Below, piece by piece: positions 50,703-59,367 of a stretch of DNA of 64,000 bases. The DNA is from Xanthomonas floridensis (GTDB taxonomy: Bacteria; Pseudomonadota; Gammaproteobacteria; Xanthomonadales; Xanthomonadaceae): assembly GCF_001642575.1 (NCBI RefSeq), contig NZ_LXNG01000034.1, positions 124,001-188,000 of the forward strand, in the 5' to 3' direction. The position numbers were made by a program, and so were the translations under genes. The notes beneath the pieces are model-generated. The model did no database searches. It was not told the origin of the DNA and saw only the letters and a list, made by a program, of their open reading frames with translations. The stretch's first letter is position 1. Every line of letters begins with the position of its first letter.

Positions 50703-52091
50703 TCAGGCGCCGCGGTTGGCCGGACGGCCGTTGCCGCCCCGCCCGCTATCGCGACGACCGGCGCCTGCACCGGCATTGGCCTGACGCGGCCCGCTGCTAC
50801 GCTGGCCACCCGGCTTCTTCGGGCCGGCATGCGCATGCGCCTGACGCGGTGCATCGCCATGCGGGCGGCGGGCGTGGCTCTTGCGCGGCGCGCGATCGCC
50901 ACCCGGCTGCTCGGCACGGCCCGGGGCGCTGTTGCCCCAGCGGATCGGAGTCTGCGGCTCGTAGCCCGGTACGTCGCGGATTTCCACGTCGCGGCCCAGC
51001 ATGCGCACGATCTGACGCAGCAGCTTGGCTTCGTCCTGCGCCACCAGCGAGATCGCTTCGCCGGTGGAGCCGTTACGGCCGGTGCGGCCGATCCGGTGCA
51101 CGTAGTCTTCGGCCACCATCGGCAGGTCGTAGTTGATGACCTTGGGCAGCTGGTCGATATCGATGCCGCGCGCGGCGATATCGGTGGCCACCAGCACAGT
51201 CACGCGGCCGGCCTTGAAGTCGCTCAGCGCGCGCATGCGCTGGCCCTGGCTCTTGTTGCCGTGGATCGCCGCGGTCTTGATGCCGGACTTCTCCAGGAAC
51301 AGCGCCAGCTTGTCGCTGCCGTGCTTGGTGCGGGCAAACACCAGGGTCTGCTCGCGGCTGTCCTGCGCCAGCAGGTGCAGCAGCAGGTCGCGCTTGCGCG
51401 CGCCATCGACCGGGTGCACGCGGTGGGTGATGCTCTCGGCCACGGTATTGCTCGGGGTGACCTGGATCTGCATCGGGTTGCGCATGAACTCCAGCGCCAG
51501 CTGCTTGATGTTCTCTTCAAACGTCGCCGAGAACAGCAGAGTCTGGCGGTTCTGGCGCGGCAGCTTGGTCAGGATGCGCTTGATCGACGGCAAAAAGCCC
51601 ATGTCGAGCATGCGGTCGGCTTCGTCCAGGATCAGCACTTCGATGCCGGACAGGTCCACGCTGCGGCGCTCGATATGGTCGATCAGGCGGCCCGGGCAGG
51701 CGATCAGCAGGTCCACGCCACGACGCAGCGCGTCGAGCTGGTTGCCCATGCCCACGCCGCCGTAGATCACCGCGCTCGGGATGCGCAGGTACTTGCTGTA
51801 GCCGCGCAGGCTGTCGTGCACCTGGGTGGCCAGTTCGCGGGTGGGGGTCAGGATCAACGCACGCGGCTTGCGCGGGCCATTGACCGGCTGCGGGCTGGTG
51901 CCCAGGTGCTGCAGCAGCGGCAGGCCGAACGCTGCGGTCTTGCCGGTGCCGGTCTGTGCGCCGGCCAGCAGGTCGTGGCCTTCCAGCACCAGCGGAATCG
52001 CCTGCTGCTGGATCGGGGTGGGGGTTTCATAGCCCTGCTCGGCCAACGCGCGCAGCAGGAAGGGCGCCAGGCCCAGGGATTCAAAAGACAT
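50703..52091 (-). CDS. rhlE: DEAD-box ATP-dependent RNA helicase, RhlE type
   Basis: 462 residues. Motifs in order: Q-motif PTPIQQQAIPL, Walker A AQTGTGKTAA, PTRELATQV, LDEADRML, FSATF, HRIGRTGRNG. The C-terminal tail (about 375-462) is basic and Gly/Arg/Pro/His-rich, as in RhlE/CsdA-type proteins, and likely binds RNA non-specifically. Cytoplasmic; role in ribosome assembly or mRNA turnover. A long 5' region precedes the start. Confidence 0.93.
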   Translation of the reverse strand: MSFESLGLAPFLLRALAEQGYETPTPIQQQAIPLVLEGHDLLAGAQTGTGKTAAFGLPLLQHLGTSPQPVNGPRKPRALILTPTRELATQVHDSLRGYSKYLRIPSAVIYGGVGMGNQLDALRRGVDLLIACPGRLIDHIERRSVDLSGIEVLILDEADRMLDMGFLPSIKRILTKLPRQNRQTLLFSATFEENIKQLALEFMRNPMQIQVTPSNTVAESITHRVHPVDGARKRDLLLHLLAQDSREQTLVFARTKHGSDKLALFLEKSGIKTAAIHGNKSQGQRMRALSDFKAGRVTVLVATDIAARGIDIDQLPKVINYDLPMVAEDYVHRIGRTGRNGSTGEAISLVAQDEAKLLRQIVRMLGRDVEIRDVPGYEPQTPIRWGNSAPGRAEQPGGDRAPRKSHARRPHGDAPRQAHAHAGPKKPGGQRSSGPRQANAGAGAGRRDSGRGGNGRPANRGA

Positions 52092-52467
52092 CAGGAAGCT
52101 CCAAGTAAAGCGTCGCCACCAGACCAGGCCTGGAGCGCAAACGCATTGCAGATGCAGAAGGTGAGGCTCGGAGCGTTCCCGTGAACCGCGCTGCGAGATG
52201 GTGGATCAACCCAATCAAGACGCGATGGGTTTGTCGGCACCACGAAAGGCGTCGGGTGGGGCGGGCGAGCGGATCGATCGATCCTGGCCTCGCCGGCGGT
52301 CCCAAAGGGAAACGGACGGCCGCATGCAGACCCGGCAAGTGTACGCGCGATTGGCGCGCTGCACAAAAGTTCCTGCCGGCGGTTGGGGTGCGGGTCAGTT
52401 GTTTCAGGTGTAACGGATGTTGCGGCAGGTCGTACAATCGGCCGATCCGTCACTGCACAGGAAGGTC
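52092..52467. other. Divergent intergenic region between rhlE and the FAH-family gene
   Basis: 376 bases. TACAAT at 52433-52438 may be the -10 of the plus-strand gene, without a clear -35. The rest would be the long leader of rhlE. No gene or terminator is convincing. Confidence 0.4.
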
Positions 52468-53457
52468 ATGAAGCTAGGTTCCCTGAAGGAAGGCGGCCGC
52501 GACGGCAGCCTGATCGTGGTCTCCCGCGACCTGAGCAAGGCCGTACGTGCCACCGGCATTGCGCCTACCCTGCAGCGCGCGCTGGAAGACTGGAGCAATA
52601 GCGCGCCGCGCCTGAATGCCCTGGCCGACGCGCTGGAAGACGGCAGCGCCGACGGCGTGTTCGACCTGGACCCGCAGGCGCTGGCCGCGCCGCTGCCGCG
52701 CGCTTACGAATTCGTCGATGGCAGCGCTTACCTGCCGCATGTGGAGCGCGTGCGCCGCGCGCGCAACGCCGAGGTGCCGGAAAGCTTCTACACCGACCCG
52801 CTGATGTACCAGGCCACCAGCGCCGGGTTCTATGGACCGCGCGATGCCATCAAGGTAATCAGCGAAGACCACGGCATCGACCTGGAGGCCGAGCTGGTGG
52901 TCATCACTGACGACGTGCCGATGGGCGCTTCGCCCGAACAGGCGGCTGCACATATCCAGCTGGTCGGCCTGGTCAACGATGTCTCGCTGCGCAACCTGAT
53001 TCCGGCCGAGCTCGCCAAGGGCTTTGGATTCGTGCAGTCCAAGCCGCGCTCGGCGTTGTCGCCGGTGTTCGTCACCCCCGACGAGCTGGGCGAGGCCTGG
53101 CGCGGCAACAAGGTGCATCTGCCGCTGGTGACCCATGTCAACGGCGCCTGGTTCGGTGCGCCTGAAGCCGGCAATGACATGCAGTTCGACTTCGCCCAGC
53201 TGGTGGCGCACGCGGCCAAGACCCGGCCGCTATCGGCCGGCACCATCGTGGGCTCGGGCACCATCGCCAACGAGGACACCACGCTGGGCGCGTCATGTTT
53301 CGCCGAACAGCGCGTGGTGGAAACCTTGCGCGACGGCTCGCCGAGCACGCCGTTCATGTCCTTCGGCGACGAGGTGCGCATCGAAATGTTCGCCGCCGAC
53401 GGCAGCAGCATCTTCGGCGCGATCGAACAGCGCGTCGAACGGCAGCCGCTGCCGTGA
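52468..53457 (+). CDS. Fumarylacetoacetate hydrolase family protein
   Basis: 329 residues. The C-terminal FAH domain is seen in SFYTDPLMYQATSAGFYG, the acidic metal-binding set in EAELVVITDDVPMG and VGLVNDVSLRNLIP, and SGTIANEDT near the end. The N-terminal part (KLGSLKEGGRDGSLIVVSRD) is the family's own start. With maiA directly downstream (43-base gap) the likely reaction is cleavage of fumarylacetoacetate to fumarate and acetoacetate, the last step of tyrosine/homogentisate breakdown. The other genes of the pathway are not here. The start at 52468 has AGGAAGG six bases upstream. Confidence 0.88.
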   Translation: MKLGSLKEGGRDGSLIVVSRDLSKAVRATGIAPTLQRALEDWSNSAPRLNALADALEDGSADGVFDLDPQALAAPLPRAYEFVDGSAYLPHVERVRRARNAEVPESFYTDPLMYQATSAGFYGPRDAIKVISEDHGIDLEAELVVITDDVPMGASPEQAAAHIQLVGLVNDVSLRNLIPAELAKGFGFVQSKPRSALSPVFVTPDELGEAWRGNKVHLPLVTHVNGAWFGAPEAGNDMQFDFAQLVAHAAKTRPLSAGTIVGSGTIANEDTTLGASCFAEQRVVETLRDGSPSTPFMSFGDEVRIEMFAADGSSIFGAIEQRVERQPLP

Positions 53458-53500
53458 CGCAGGCTGCAGCGGCACTTGGCTGCCACAGCGGCGCCCACCC

Positions 53501-54163
53501 ATGAGTGCGGGGTTGGAGCTGTTTTCGTACTGGCGTTCCAGCGCGGCCTACCGCGTGCGCATCGGGTTGCAGTTGAAGGCGCTGGAGCATGTCATCCATC
53601 CAGTGCATCTGGTGCGCGATGGGGGCGAGCAGCACGCGCCGGCCTACGCGCAACTCAATCCGCAGGAACTGGTGCCCACGCTACGCCATGGCAGCGTGGT
53701 GATCGCGCAGTCGCTGGCGATTCTGGAGTATCTGGAAGAGGCATTCGCAGACACCGCCGCGCTGCTGCCATCTGCGCCGGCCGACCGCGCCCGCGTGCGC
53801 GCGCTGGCGCAACTCATCGCCTGCGATGTGCATCCGCTCAACAACCTGCGTGTCACCCAGCTGCTGGAGCGCGACTTTGCGCTGGACGCCGCGCAACGCC
53901 TGCAGTGGACCCGGCACTGGATGCAGCGCGGGTTCGCCGGATTGGAAACGCAGCTGGCGCGCGATACGCACACCGGACGTTTCTGCCATGGCGACGCACC
54001 AGGCCTGGCCGATTGCGTGCTGATTCCGCAGCTCTACAACGCGCACCGGTTCGATGTCGATCTGGCGCCATATCCGACCTTGCAGCGCATCGAGCAGGCG
54101 TGCCTGGCGTTACCGGCCTTCGACGCGGCGCGCCCGGAGATGCAGGTCGACGCGGTGGCCTGA
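53501..54163 (+). CDS. maiA: Maleylacetoacetate isomerase, zeta-class GST
   Basis: 220 residues. The zeta-class GST start LFSYWRSSAAYRVRIGLQLK carries the SSxxxR active-site motif. LNPQELVPTLRHG and the QSLAILEYLEE segment form the glutathione site, and LACDVHP-like IACDVHPLNNLRV is diagnostic for MaiA. It isomerises maleylacetoacetate to fumarylacetoacetate with glutathione, directly before the step of the upstream gene. The order FAH-maiA suggests one operon. Confidence 0.94.
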   Translation: MSAGLELFSYWRSSAAYRVRIGLQLKALEHVIHPVHLVRDGGEQHAPAYAQLNPQELVPTLRHGSVVIAQSLAILEYLEEAFADTAALLPSAPADRARVRALAQLIACDVHPLNNLRVTQLLERDFALDAAQRLQWTRHWMQRGFAGLETQLARDTHTGRFCHGDAPGLADCVLIPQLYNAHRFDVDLAPYPTLQRIEQACLALPAFDAARPEMQVDAVA

Positions 54164-54175
54164 GGGCAGGCTGTC

Positions 54176-54490
54176 ACAGCCCTCATCCGCCCTTCGGGCA
54201 CCTTCTCCCGTGGCACGGGAGAAGGGCAGGCGGGCACTCACCCGGTTCGGGTAGTTGGCATCACGCCAGGCAACATCGGAATGTAAGTTTGAGAGCTTCG
54301 GCACCGGCATCTGAAAGCACCGTGCGAGCGCCGATCTCTCCCTTCTCCCACAAGCGGAAAGCCGCCGATCTCTCCCTTCTCCAGCAGGCGGAAGGCCGCC
54401 GATCTCTCCCTTCTCCAGCAAGCGGAAGGCTGCCGATCTCTCCTTCTCCCGCAAGCGGGAGAAGGTGGCGCGCAGCGCCGGATGAGGGCG
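54176..54490. repeat. 34-bp tandem repeats framed by inverted REP-like ends
   Basis: Four CCGATCTCTC-started units begin at 54331, 54365, 54399 and 54433, exactly 34 bases apart. Each contains CTTCTCC and an AAGCGG/AGGCGG part. On the left lies CCCTCATCCGCCCTTCGGGC with the hairpin CCTTCTCCCGTG / CACGGGAGAAGG (54201-54212 with 54214-54225). On the right lies the inverse, GGGAGAAGGTGGCGCGC with CCGGATGAGGG, ending about 54488. The outer parts resemble dispersed REP-like elements of proteobacteria. The array fills most of a 439-base stretch (54164-54602) without a gene. Confidence 0.8.
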
Positions 54491-54602
54491 CTGGTCGCAT
54501 CGGCATCGCGAACGGGGGCGCGTCGCAGAGTTCGCCCTGAAAGGGCCAGGATTCAGCAGCCCCCGGCGCCGCAAGATCACCGATCGTCGCCGCCCAGGCC
54601 GA

Positions 54603-55736
54603 CTAGATGAACCCGTGGCTGATCTTGGGTGCCGATGCCGCCTCGTAATCGGCATACGGGTCGTGTTCGCCGGACCCGCCTTCGGACAGGCGGAACTTCA
54701 GCGCCAGGCCGTCACGCGAATCGGCAGCACGCAGCGCTTCTTCCTGCTCGATCTCGCCAGTCTTGACCATCCGGAACAGGCATTGGTCGAAGGTCTGCAT
54801 GCCTTCTTCCAGCGACTCTTCCATCGCCGCCTTGACCTCGTGCACCTGGCCGCGGCGCAGCAGGTCGCGAATCATCGGCGTGTTCAGCAGCACTTCGGTC
54901 GCCGGCCGGCGGCGCCCATCCACGCCCTTGACCAGGCGCTGCGAGACCACTGCGCGCAGATTCAGCGCCAGGTTCATCAGCACGTTCTTGTGCGCGCTTT
55001 CCGGGAAGAAATTGAGGATGCGTTCGATGGTCTGGTCGGCGTTGTTGGAGTGCAACGTCGCCAGGCACAGGTGACCGGTCTCGGCGAAGGCGATCGCCGC
55101 CTCCATGGTCTCGGCATCCAGGATCTCGCCGATCAGGATCACGTCCGGCGCTTCGCGCATCGCGTTCTTCAGCGCGCTCTGGAAGGCATGCGTGTCCAGG
55201 CCCACCTCGCGCTGGTTCACGATCGACATCTTGTGCTTGTGCAGATATTCGATCGGGTCCTCGATGGTGAGGATGTGCCCGGTGGTGGTGCTGTTGCGGT
55301 GGTCGATCATCGAGGCCAGCGAGGTCGACTTGCCGGAGCCGGTCGAACCGACCACCAGCACCAGCCCGCGCGGGGTCATGATGACGTCCTTGAGCACCTG
55401 CGGCAGGTTGAGCTCTTCGATGCTCGGGATCCGGCTGCGGATGGCGCGGATCACCATGCCCACCTCGCCACGCTGCTTGAACACGTTCACGCGGAAGCGG
55501 CCGGCGTCGGGCAGGGCGATGGCCATGTTGAGCTCGAGCTCGCGCTCGAACTGCGGTACCTGGCCTTCGTCCATCAATGAGTAAGCGATTTTCTTGACCA
55601 TCCCCGGCGGCAACCCCGTATTGCCGAGCGGGTAGAGCTTGCCTTCGATCTTGATGTACACCGGCGCGCCGGTGGTCAAGAACATGTCCGAGGCATTCTT
55701 TTCGGTCATCAGCTTCAGGAAGTAGCCGATATCCAT
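54603..55736 (-). CDS. PilT/PilU-family pilus retraction ATPase, PilU type
   Basis: 377 residues. Walker A is GSTGSGKST (130-138). The Asp box, ILTIEDPIEYLH, and the Walker B-like ILIGEILDAETMEAA follow. ETGHLCLATLHSNNA with the variant IGEILDAETM is PilU-like rather than PilT, as is the long acidic tail. It would help retract type IV pili. Its usual partner pilT is not beside it here. An ATG at 55736 is preferred to a TTG two codons upstream. Confidence 0.88.
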   Translation of the reverse strand: MDIGYFLKLMTEKNASDMFLTTGAPVYIKIEGKLYPLGNTGLPPGMVKKIAYSLMDEGQVPQFERELELNMAIALPDAGRFRVNVFKQRGEVGMVIRAIRSRIPSIEELNLPQVLKDVIMTPRGLVLVVGSTGSGKSTSLASMIDHRNSTTTGHILTIEDPIEYLHKHKMSIVNQREVGLDTHAFQSALKNAMREAPDVILIGEILDAETMEAAIAFAETGHLCLATLHSNNADQTIERILNFFPESAHKNVLMNLALNLRAVVSQRLVKGVDGRRRPATEVLLNTPMIRDLLRRGQVHEVKAAMEESLEEGMQTFDQCLFRMVKTGEIEQEEALRAADSRDGLALKFRLSEGGSGEHDPYADYEAASAPKISHGFI

Positions 55737-55834
55737 GCGCAATGGTTCCCCAACAAACAGCAGCGTCTCGTTGCAAGTCCGCCGCAGGCTTCCGACAATG
55801 GCCGTGCTCGAGACTTCTCGCTACGGCTCCCCTA

Positions 55835-56218
55835 ATGACGGCTAGCTTCGCATACTTGCGGCGATCCCTGTATGGCATCGCCTGTTTCATGGTTCTTTCC
55901 TCTCCGGTCGCCGCCCAGGTGGCACCGGAGCTCACCGCCGCCGAACAGGCCGTGCAACGCGCCACCCAGGCCGATGCCGACCAATACGCCCCGGATCTGG
56001 TCAACCTGGCCCGCCAGGAGCTGATGCAGGCTCAGCAGGCGCAACTGGACAAGCGCCAGCGCAAGCAGGTGCCGCAACTGGCCCTGCGCGCCGCCGCCGA
56101 TGCCGATCTGGCCAAGGCGCGCAGCGAAGAAGCGGTGGTCAGCGCCCAGCTGGAGCAACGCCGCAAGGAAGTGGCGCAGCTGCAGACCACCCTCAACACC
56201 GGGGAGGGTGCCCGATGA
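55835..56218 (+). CDS. Small exported DUF4398-type protein
   Basis: About 127 residues with a hydrophobic signal-like segment (about 10-26, SPVAAQ end). The rest is one long charged helix (about 30-120) with EQAVQRATQADADQYAPD, the pattern of DUF4398 envelope proteins that precede OmpA-like proteins. The start is uncertain, with no clear ribosome site. It overlaps the next gene by ATGA. Confidence 0.65.
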   Translation: MTASFAYLRRSLYGIACFMVLSSPVAAQVAPELTAAEQAVQRATQADADQYAPDLVNLARQELMQAQQAQLDKRQRKQVPQLALRAAADADLAKARSEEAVVSAQLEQRRKEVAQLQTTLNTGEGAR

Positions 56219-57105
56219 ACCTGCGCCCCTTGTTATATCTGGGTGTGTTGGGCCTGGCGACGTTGCCGCCGCTGGCCTTTGCGGCCAAGGACGACCCGCA
56301 GGCCGACGCGCTGAACCGGCGCCTGGCCGTGCTGCAGAGCGATCCGCAGACCAACGACCTGGCCCGCTACGAGCGCCTGCAGGCGCAGCAGACCGTGGCC
56401 GCGCTGGCCGAGGCCAAGCGCCGCGACCGCGACGAACTGCTGTCCCTGGCCGACCGCCGGGTCGAGATCGCCGAACTCACTGCGCGCACCGCGCTGGCCC
56501 GGCGCGAGCTGGACCGGCTGGAAGGCACCCGCAACGACCTGCTGATCGAAGCCAGCCGCCGCGACGCCTCGCGTGCGCGGCAGGAGGCCGAGCGCCTGCG
56601 CGTGCAAGCGCAGATCCAGGCCGAGGAGGCCGAGCGCATGCGTCAGGCCGCCGAGCAGGAAACCCTGGCCCGGCAGGATGCCGAGCTGGCCTTGACCAGC
56701 GTGGCCGGCAAGCAGACCGCCAAGCTCAACGCCGCCCAGCAGAAAGCCGTGCAGCTGGCGCACGAGGAAGCCGAACTGGTGGCCGGGGCCAAACTGCCGC
56801 CCGCCAAGTTCGACACCCGGGGCGAGGTGTTCTCGCTGGGCAGTGGTGCCTTCGGTGGCAAGGCGGCGTTGTCCGGCGATGCTGCCGGGCAGGCCAAGGC
56901 GCTGGCCGAGTACCTGAACATCGGCAAGAAGGGCCGGGTCAGCATCGTCGGCTTCGATAGCGATGCGGCCACCGCCAAGAAGCGTGCCGAAGCGCTGCGC
57001 GATGCCCTGGTGGCGGGCGGCGTGGCGGCCTCGCGGCTGCAGGTCACCGGCACCAAGGGCGCTGCCAGCAAGACCCGTGCGGCTGAGGTCGTTGTCGCGC
57101 CCTGA
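56215..57105 (+). CDS. OmpA-like envelope protein with coiled coil
   Basis: 296 residues. A signal peptide (cleaved near AFA-A) is followed by a long Ala/Glu/Arg/Gln coiled coil (about 25-190). The C-terminal domain (about 200-296) resembles an OmpA peptidoglycan-binding domain: LAEYLNIGKKGRVSIVGFDSD, KKRAEALRDALVAGGVAASR, then VTGTKGAA. The usual TD...G...N...L.QR pattern is weak, so peptidoglycan binding is uncertain. The ATG overlaps the previous stop, so the two are co-translated. Confidence 0.75.
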   Translation: MNLRPLLYLGVLGLATLPPLAFAAKDDPQADALNRRLAVLQSDPQTNDLARYERLQAQQTVAALAEAKRRDRDELLSLADRRVEIAELTARTALARRELDRLEGTRNDLLIEASRRDASRARQEAERLRVQAQIQAEEAERMRQAAEQETLARQDAELALTSVAGKQTAKLNAAQQKAVQLAHEEAELVAGAKLPPAKFDTRGEVFSLGSGAFGGKAALSGDAAGQAKALAEYLNIGKKGRVSIVGFDSDAATAKKRAEALRDALVAGGVAASRLQVTGTKGAASKTRAAEVVVAP

Positions 57106-57447
57106 TGGCAAGTGGTTGGAAGTTAAGGCCTTTTAACCCGGGCATGACGCCCGGTTGAACCGCGGTCACTGATTGATGCGGGGAACGCCAAAAGCGGTCG
57201 TTTCGGCCTTGAACCCCCTTCGCGACCGGCGTAGGGTCGTACCTCCGGGCAGCAACTCCGCCGCCCGGGAAGTACGGAGGGCCGGGCCAGTGACGCAGAG
57301 GCACGCAACGACGCAAACGGGTGGAATGGTTGGTGGTGGTTTCGCCCGGGTGTCGGCCTTTGCAACGCGTTGGTCTTCCATCCCCAAGCAGCGCCCCGTG
57401 CCTGTGCTGGCCGGGGCGTTCTTGTTTTAAGTGAAGGAGGTAACGCC
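57106..57447. other. Structured leader-like region with an attenuator-type hairpin
   Basis: 342 bases without a credible gene. There are several GC-rich inverted repeats (for example CGTAC...GTACG with CCGGGC...GCCCGG nested, about 57238-57275) and a terminator-like stem CGCCCCG / CGGGGCG (57392-57398 with 57412-57418) followed by TTCTTGTTTT, only about 20 bases before the next gene's start. It may be the operon terminator of the preceding pair, or a regulatory leader of the next gene. Confidence 0.5.
57392..57428 (+). terminator. Terminator-like hairpin just before a small gene
   Basis: A 7-bp GC stem with a 13-nt loop, then TTCTTGTTTT. The start of the small gene at 57448 lies within 20 bases, unusual unless a promoter is also very close or the hairpin is an attenuator. 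Confidence 0.6.
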
Positions 57448-57666
57448 ATGTTCGAAGGGCAACCGCAGACCGAAATCGACGCATTGATGAAGTCCGATCC
57501 CGAGTTCAAGCAGCTCTACCAACGCCACAAGCTATTGAACAAGAAATGCATGGATGCCGAACTCGGGGTGCTCCCGATCGACGACGTGACCTTGGGCCAG
57601 ATGAAGCGCGAGAAGTTGCAAGCCAAAGAAAAGCTCACCCGGATGTACGACCAGCTGACGCACTGA
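57448..57666 (+). CDS. Small YdcH/DUF465-type protein
   Basis: 72 residues, helical and charged: FKQLYQRHKLLNKKCMDAE, then MKREKLQAKEKLTRMY. The repeated L-x-x-x-H and KxKL pattern is that of the small YdcH/DUF465 proteins, common but functionally undefined. A strong ribosome site GAAGGAGG precedes the ATG. Cytoplasmic. Confidence 0.8.
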   Translation: MFEGQPQTEIDALMKSDPEFKQLYQRHKLLNKKCMDAELGVLPIDDVTLGQMKREKLQAKEKLTRMYDQLTH

Positions 57667-57907
57667 TCCTTCCCCATCGTTAGAACAAGTTCACCGTCGC
57701 GGGCGGTGGCGGCCTCCTCGTCGGCTTGCCACCGTCCGCGTCTTTCGTTGTAGCGGCGGCTTCCTGGCGGGCATGCGGCGCCAGTCAGGTCGGTTGAGCA
57801 CGCTTGTTCATCGGCGCACCCCACCGCTTCACGCCTGAATGAGCATTCCCCGGCCGTTCGTCGGATAATGACCGGTCTAGCCCGCGTGGCGCAGCGACGA
57901 TATCCCG

Positions 57908-59278
57908 ATGGCGATCCATTCCTCCGTACTCGAACTGATTGGCAACACGCCGATCGTCAAGGCCCAGCGCCTGGACACCGGCGTCTGCGAGCTGTTCCTC
58001 AAGCTGGAGGCGAATAATCCTGGCGGGTCGATCAAGGACCGCATCGGCCTGTCGATGATCGAAGCGGCCGAGCAGCGCGGCGACCTGAAGCCCGGCGCCA
58101 CCCTGGTGGAAGGTACTGCCGGTAATACCGGCCTGGGTCTGGCACTGGTGGCGCAGCAGAAGGGCTACCAGCTGATCCTGGTGGTGCCGGACAAGATGAG
58201 CCGCGAGAAGATCTTCAATCTCAAGGCCATGGGCGCCAACGTGGTGTTGACCCGCTCGGATGTGGCCAAGGGCCATCCGGAGTACTACCAGGACCTGGCC
58301 GCCAAGATCGCCGCCGAAACCCCGGGTGCCTACTTCATCAACCAGTTCGGCAACCCGGACAACCCGGCCGCGCACGAATTCGGCACCGGCCCGGAAATCC
58401 TGGCGCAGATGAACGGCCAGCTGGATGCCATCGTGTTCGGCTGCGGCAGCTCCGGCACCATGACCGGCCTGTCGCGCGCCTTCGCCAGCGCCTCGCCGCA
58501 CACCGAACTGGTGCTGGCCGACCCGGTCGGCTCGATCCTCACTCAGTACATCGAAGAGGGCACGGTCAGCGAAAAGTCCGGCAGCTGGCTGGTCGAAGGC
58601 ATCGGAGAGGATTTCCTGCCGGACATCTCCGACTTCACCCGCGTCAAGAAGGCGTATTCGATCAGCGATGCGGAAAGCTTCCACACCGCGCGCGAGTTGC
58701 TGGCCAAGGAGGGCATCCTCGGCGGCTCGTCCACCGGTACCCTGCTGGCTGCGGCGCTGAAGTATTGCCGCGAGCAGACCACGCCCAAGCGCGTGCTGGT
58801 GTTCGTCTGCGACACCGGCAACAAGTACCTGTCCAAGATGTACAACGACTACTGGATGCTGGACAACGGCTTCCTGGAGCGCCCGCAGCACGGCGACCTG
58901 CGCGACCTGATCCTGCGCCCGTACAACAAGCGCGATACCGTGGTGGTGGGCCCGAAGGACCTGCTGACCACCGCCTATCAGCGCATGAAGCTGTATGACG
59001 TCTCGCAGCTGCCGGTCATCGATGACGGCGAGCTGGTCGGCATCGTGGACGAGAGCGACGTGTTGCTGCATGTGTATGGCGACGAGGCACGCTTCCGCGA
59101 CCCGATCTCCACCGCCATGGTCAGCAAGCTCGATCGCCTGGATGTGGCCTCGCCGATCGAAGCGCTGCTGCCGGTGTTCGACCGCGGCCAGGTCGCCATC
59201 GTCATGGATGGCAAGCAATTTCTGGGCCTGATCACCCGTATCGACCTGCTGAACTACCTGCGCCGCCGGGTGCAGTGA
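57908..59278 (+). CDS. cbs: Cystathionine beta-synthase
   Basis: 456 residues. The fold-type II PLP core has K43 in NPGGSIKDRIG, EGTAGNTGLGLA (substrate loop) and GCGSSGTMTG for phosphate binding. The C-terminal part (about 340-456) holds two CBS domains (LYDVSQLPVIDDGELVGIV and VFDRGQVAIVMDGKQFLG), which may regulate activity. It condenses serine and homocysteine to cystathionine. metB/metC-type lyase is next, so the two likely serve reverse trans-sulfuration. Confidence 0.93.
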   Translation: MAIHSSVLELIGNTPIVKAQRLDTGVCELFLKLEANNPGGSIKDRIGLSMIEAAEQRGDLKPGATLVEGTAGNTGLGLALVAQQKGYQLILVVPDKMSREKIFNLKAMGANVVLTRSDVAKGHPEYYQDLAAKIAAETPGAYFINQFGNPDNPAAHEFGTGPEILAQMNGQLDAIVFGCGSSGTMTGLSRAFASASPHTELVLADPVGSILTQYIEEGTVSEKSGSWLVEGIGEDFLPDISDFTRVKKAYSISDAESFHTARELLAKEGILGGSSTGTLLAAALKYCREQTTPKRVLVFVCDTGNKYLSKMYNDYWMLDNGFLERPQHGDLRDLILRPYNKRDTVVVGPKDLLTTAYQRMKLYDVSQLPVIDDGELVGIVDESDVLLHVYGDEARFRDPISTAMVSKLDRLDVASPIEALLPVFDRGQVAIVMDGKQFLGLITRIDLLNYLRRRVQ

Positions 59279-59280
59279 CC

Positions 59281-59318
59281 CCGTGCAGCCGCGCGTTTCA
59301 ATGAGACGCGCGGCACGG
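59281..59318 (+). terminator. Hairpin between cbs and metB
   Basis: A 9-bp stem GCCGCGCGT / ACGCGCGGC (59288-59296 with 59306-59314), with extra outer pairing CCGTG / CACGG. No immediate T-run follows, so termination may be partial. The distance to metB is 50 bases. Confidence 0.5.
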
Positions 59319-59367
59319 GCCATTCAGACCCGCTTGTTACAATCGCCCACTTTTTCCGGGAACCTCC

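Noticed and set aside
54176..54490. CRISPR array
   Set aside because: The 34-bp units follow one another directly without unique spacers, and no cas genes are near.
57290..57345. Sequence with ACGCA and GACGCAAA pieces resembling a cyclic-di-GMP riboswitch
   Set aside because: The paired GGGCAAACC and GGGACGCAAAGCC elements and the closing stem are missing, so the class I consensus is not met.
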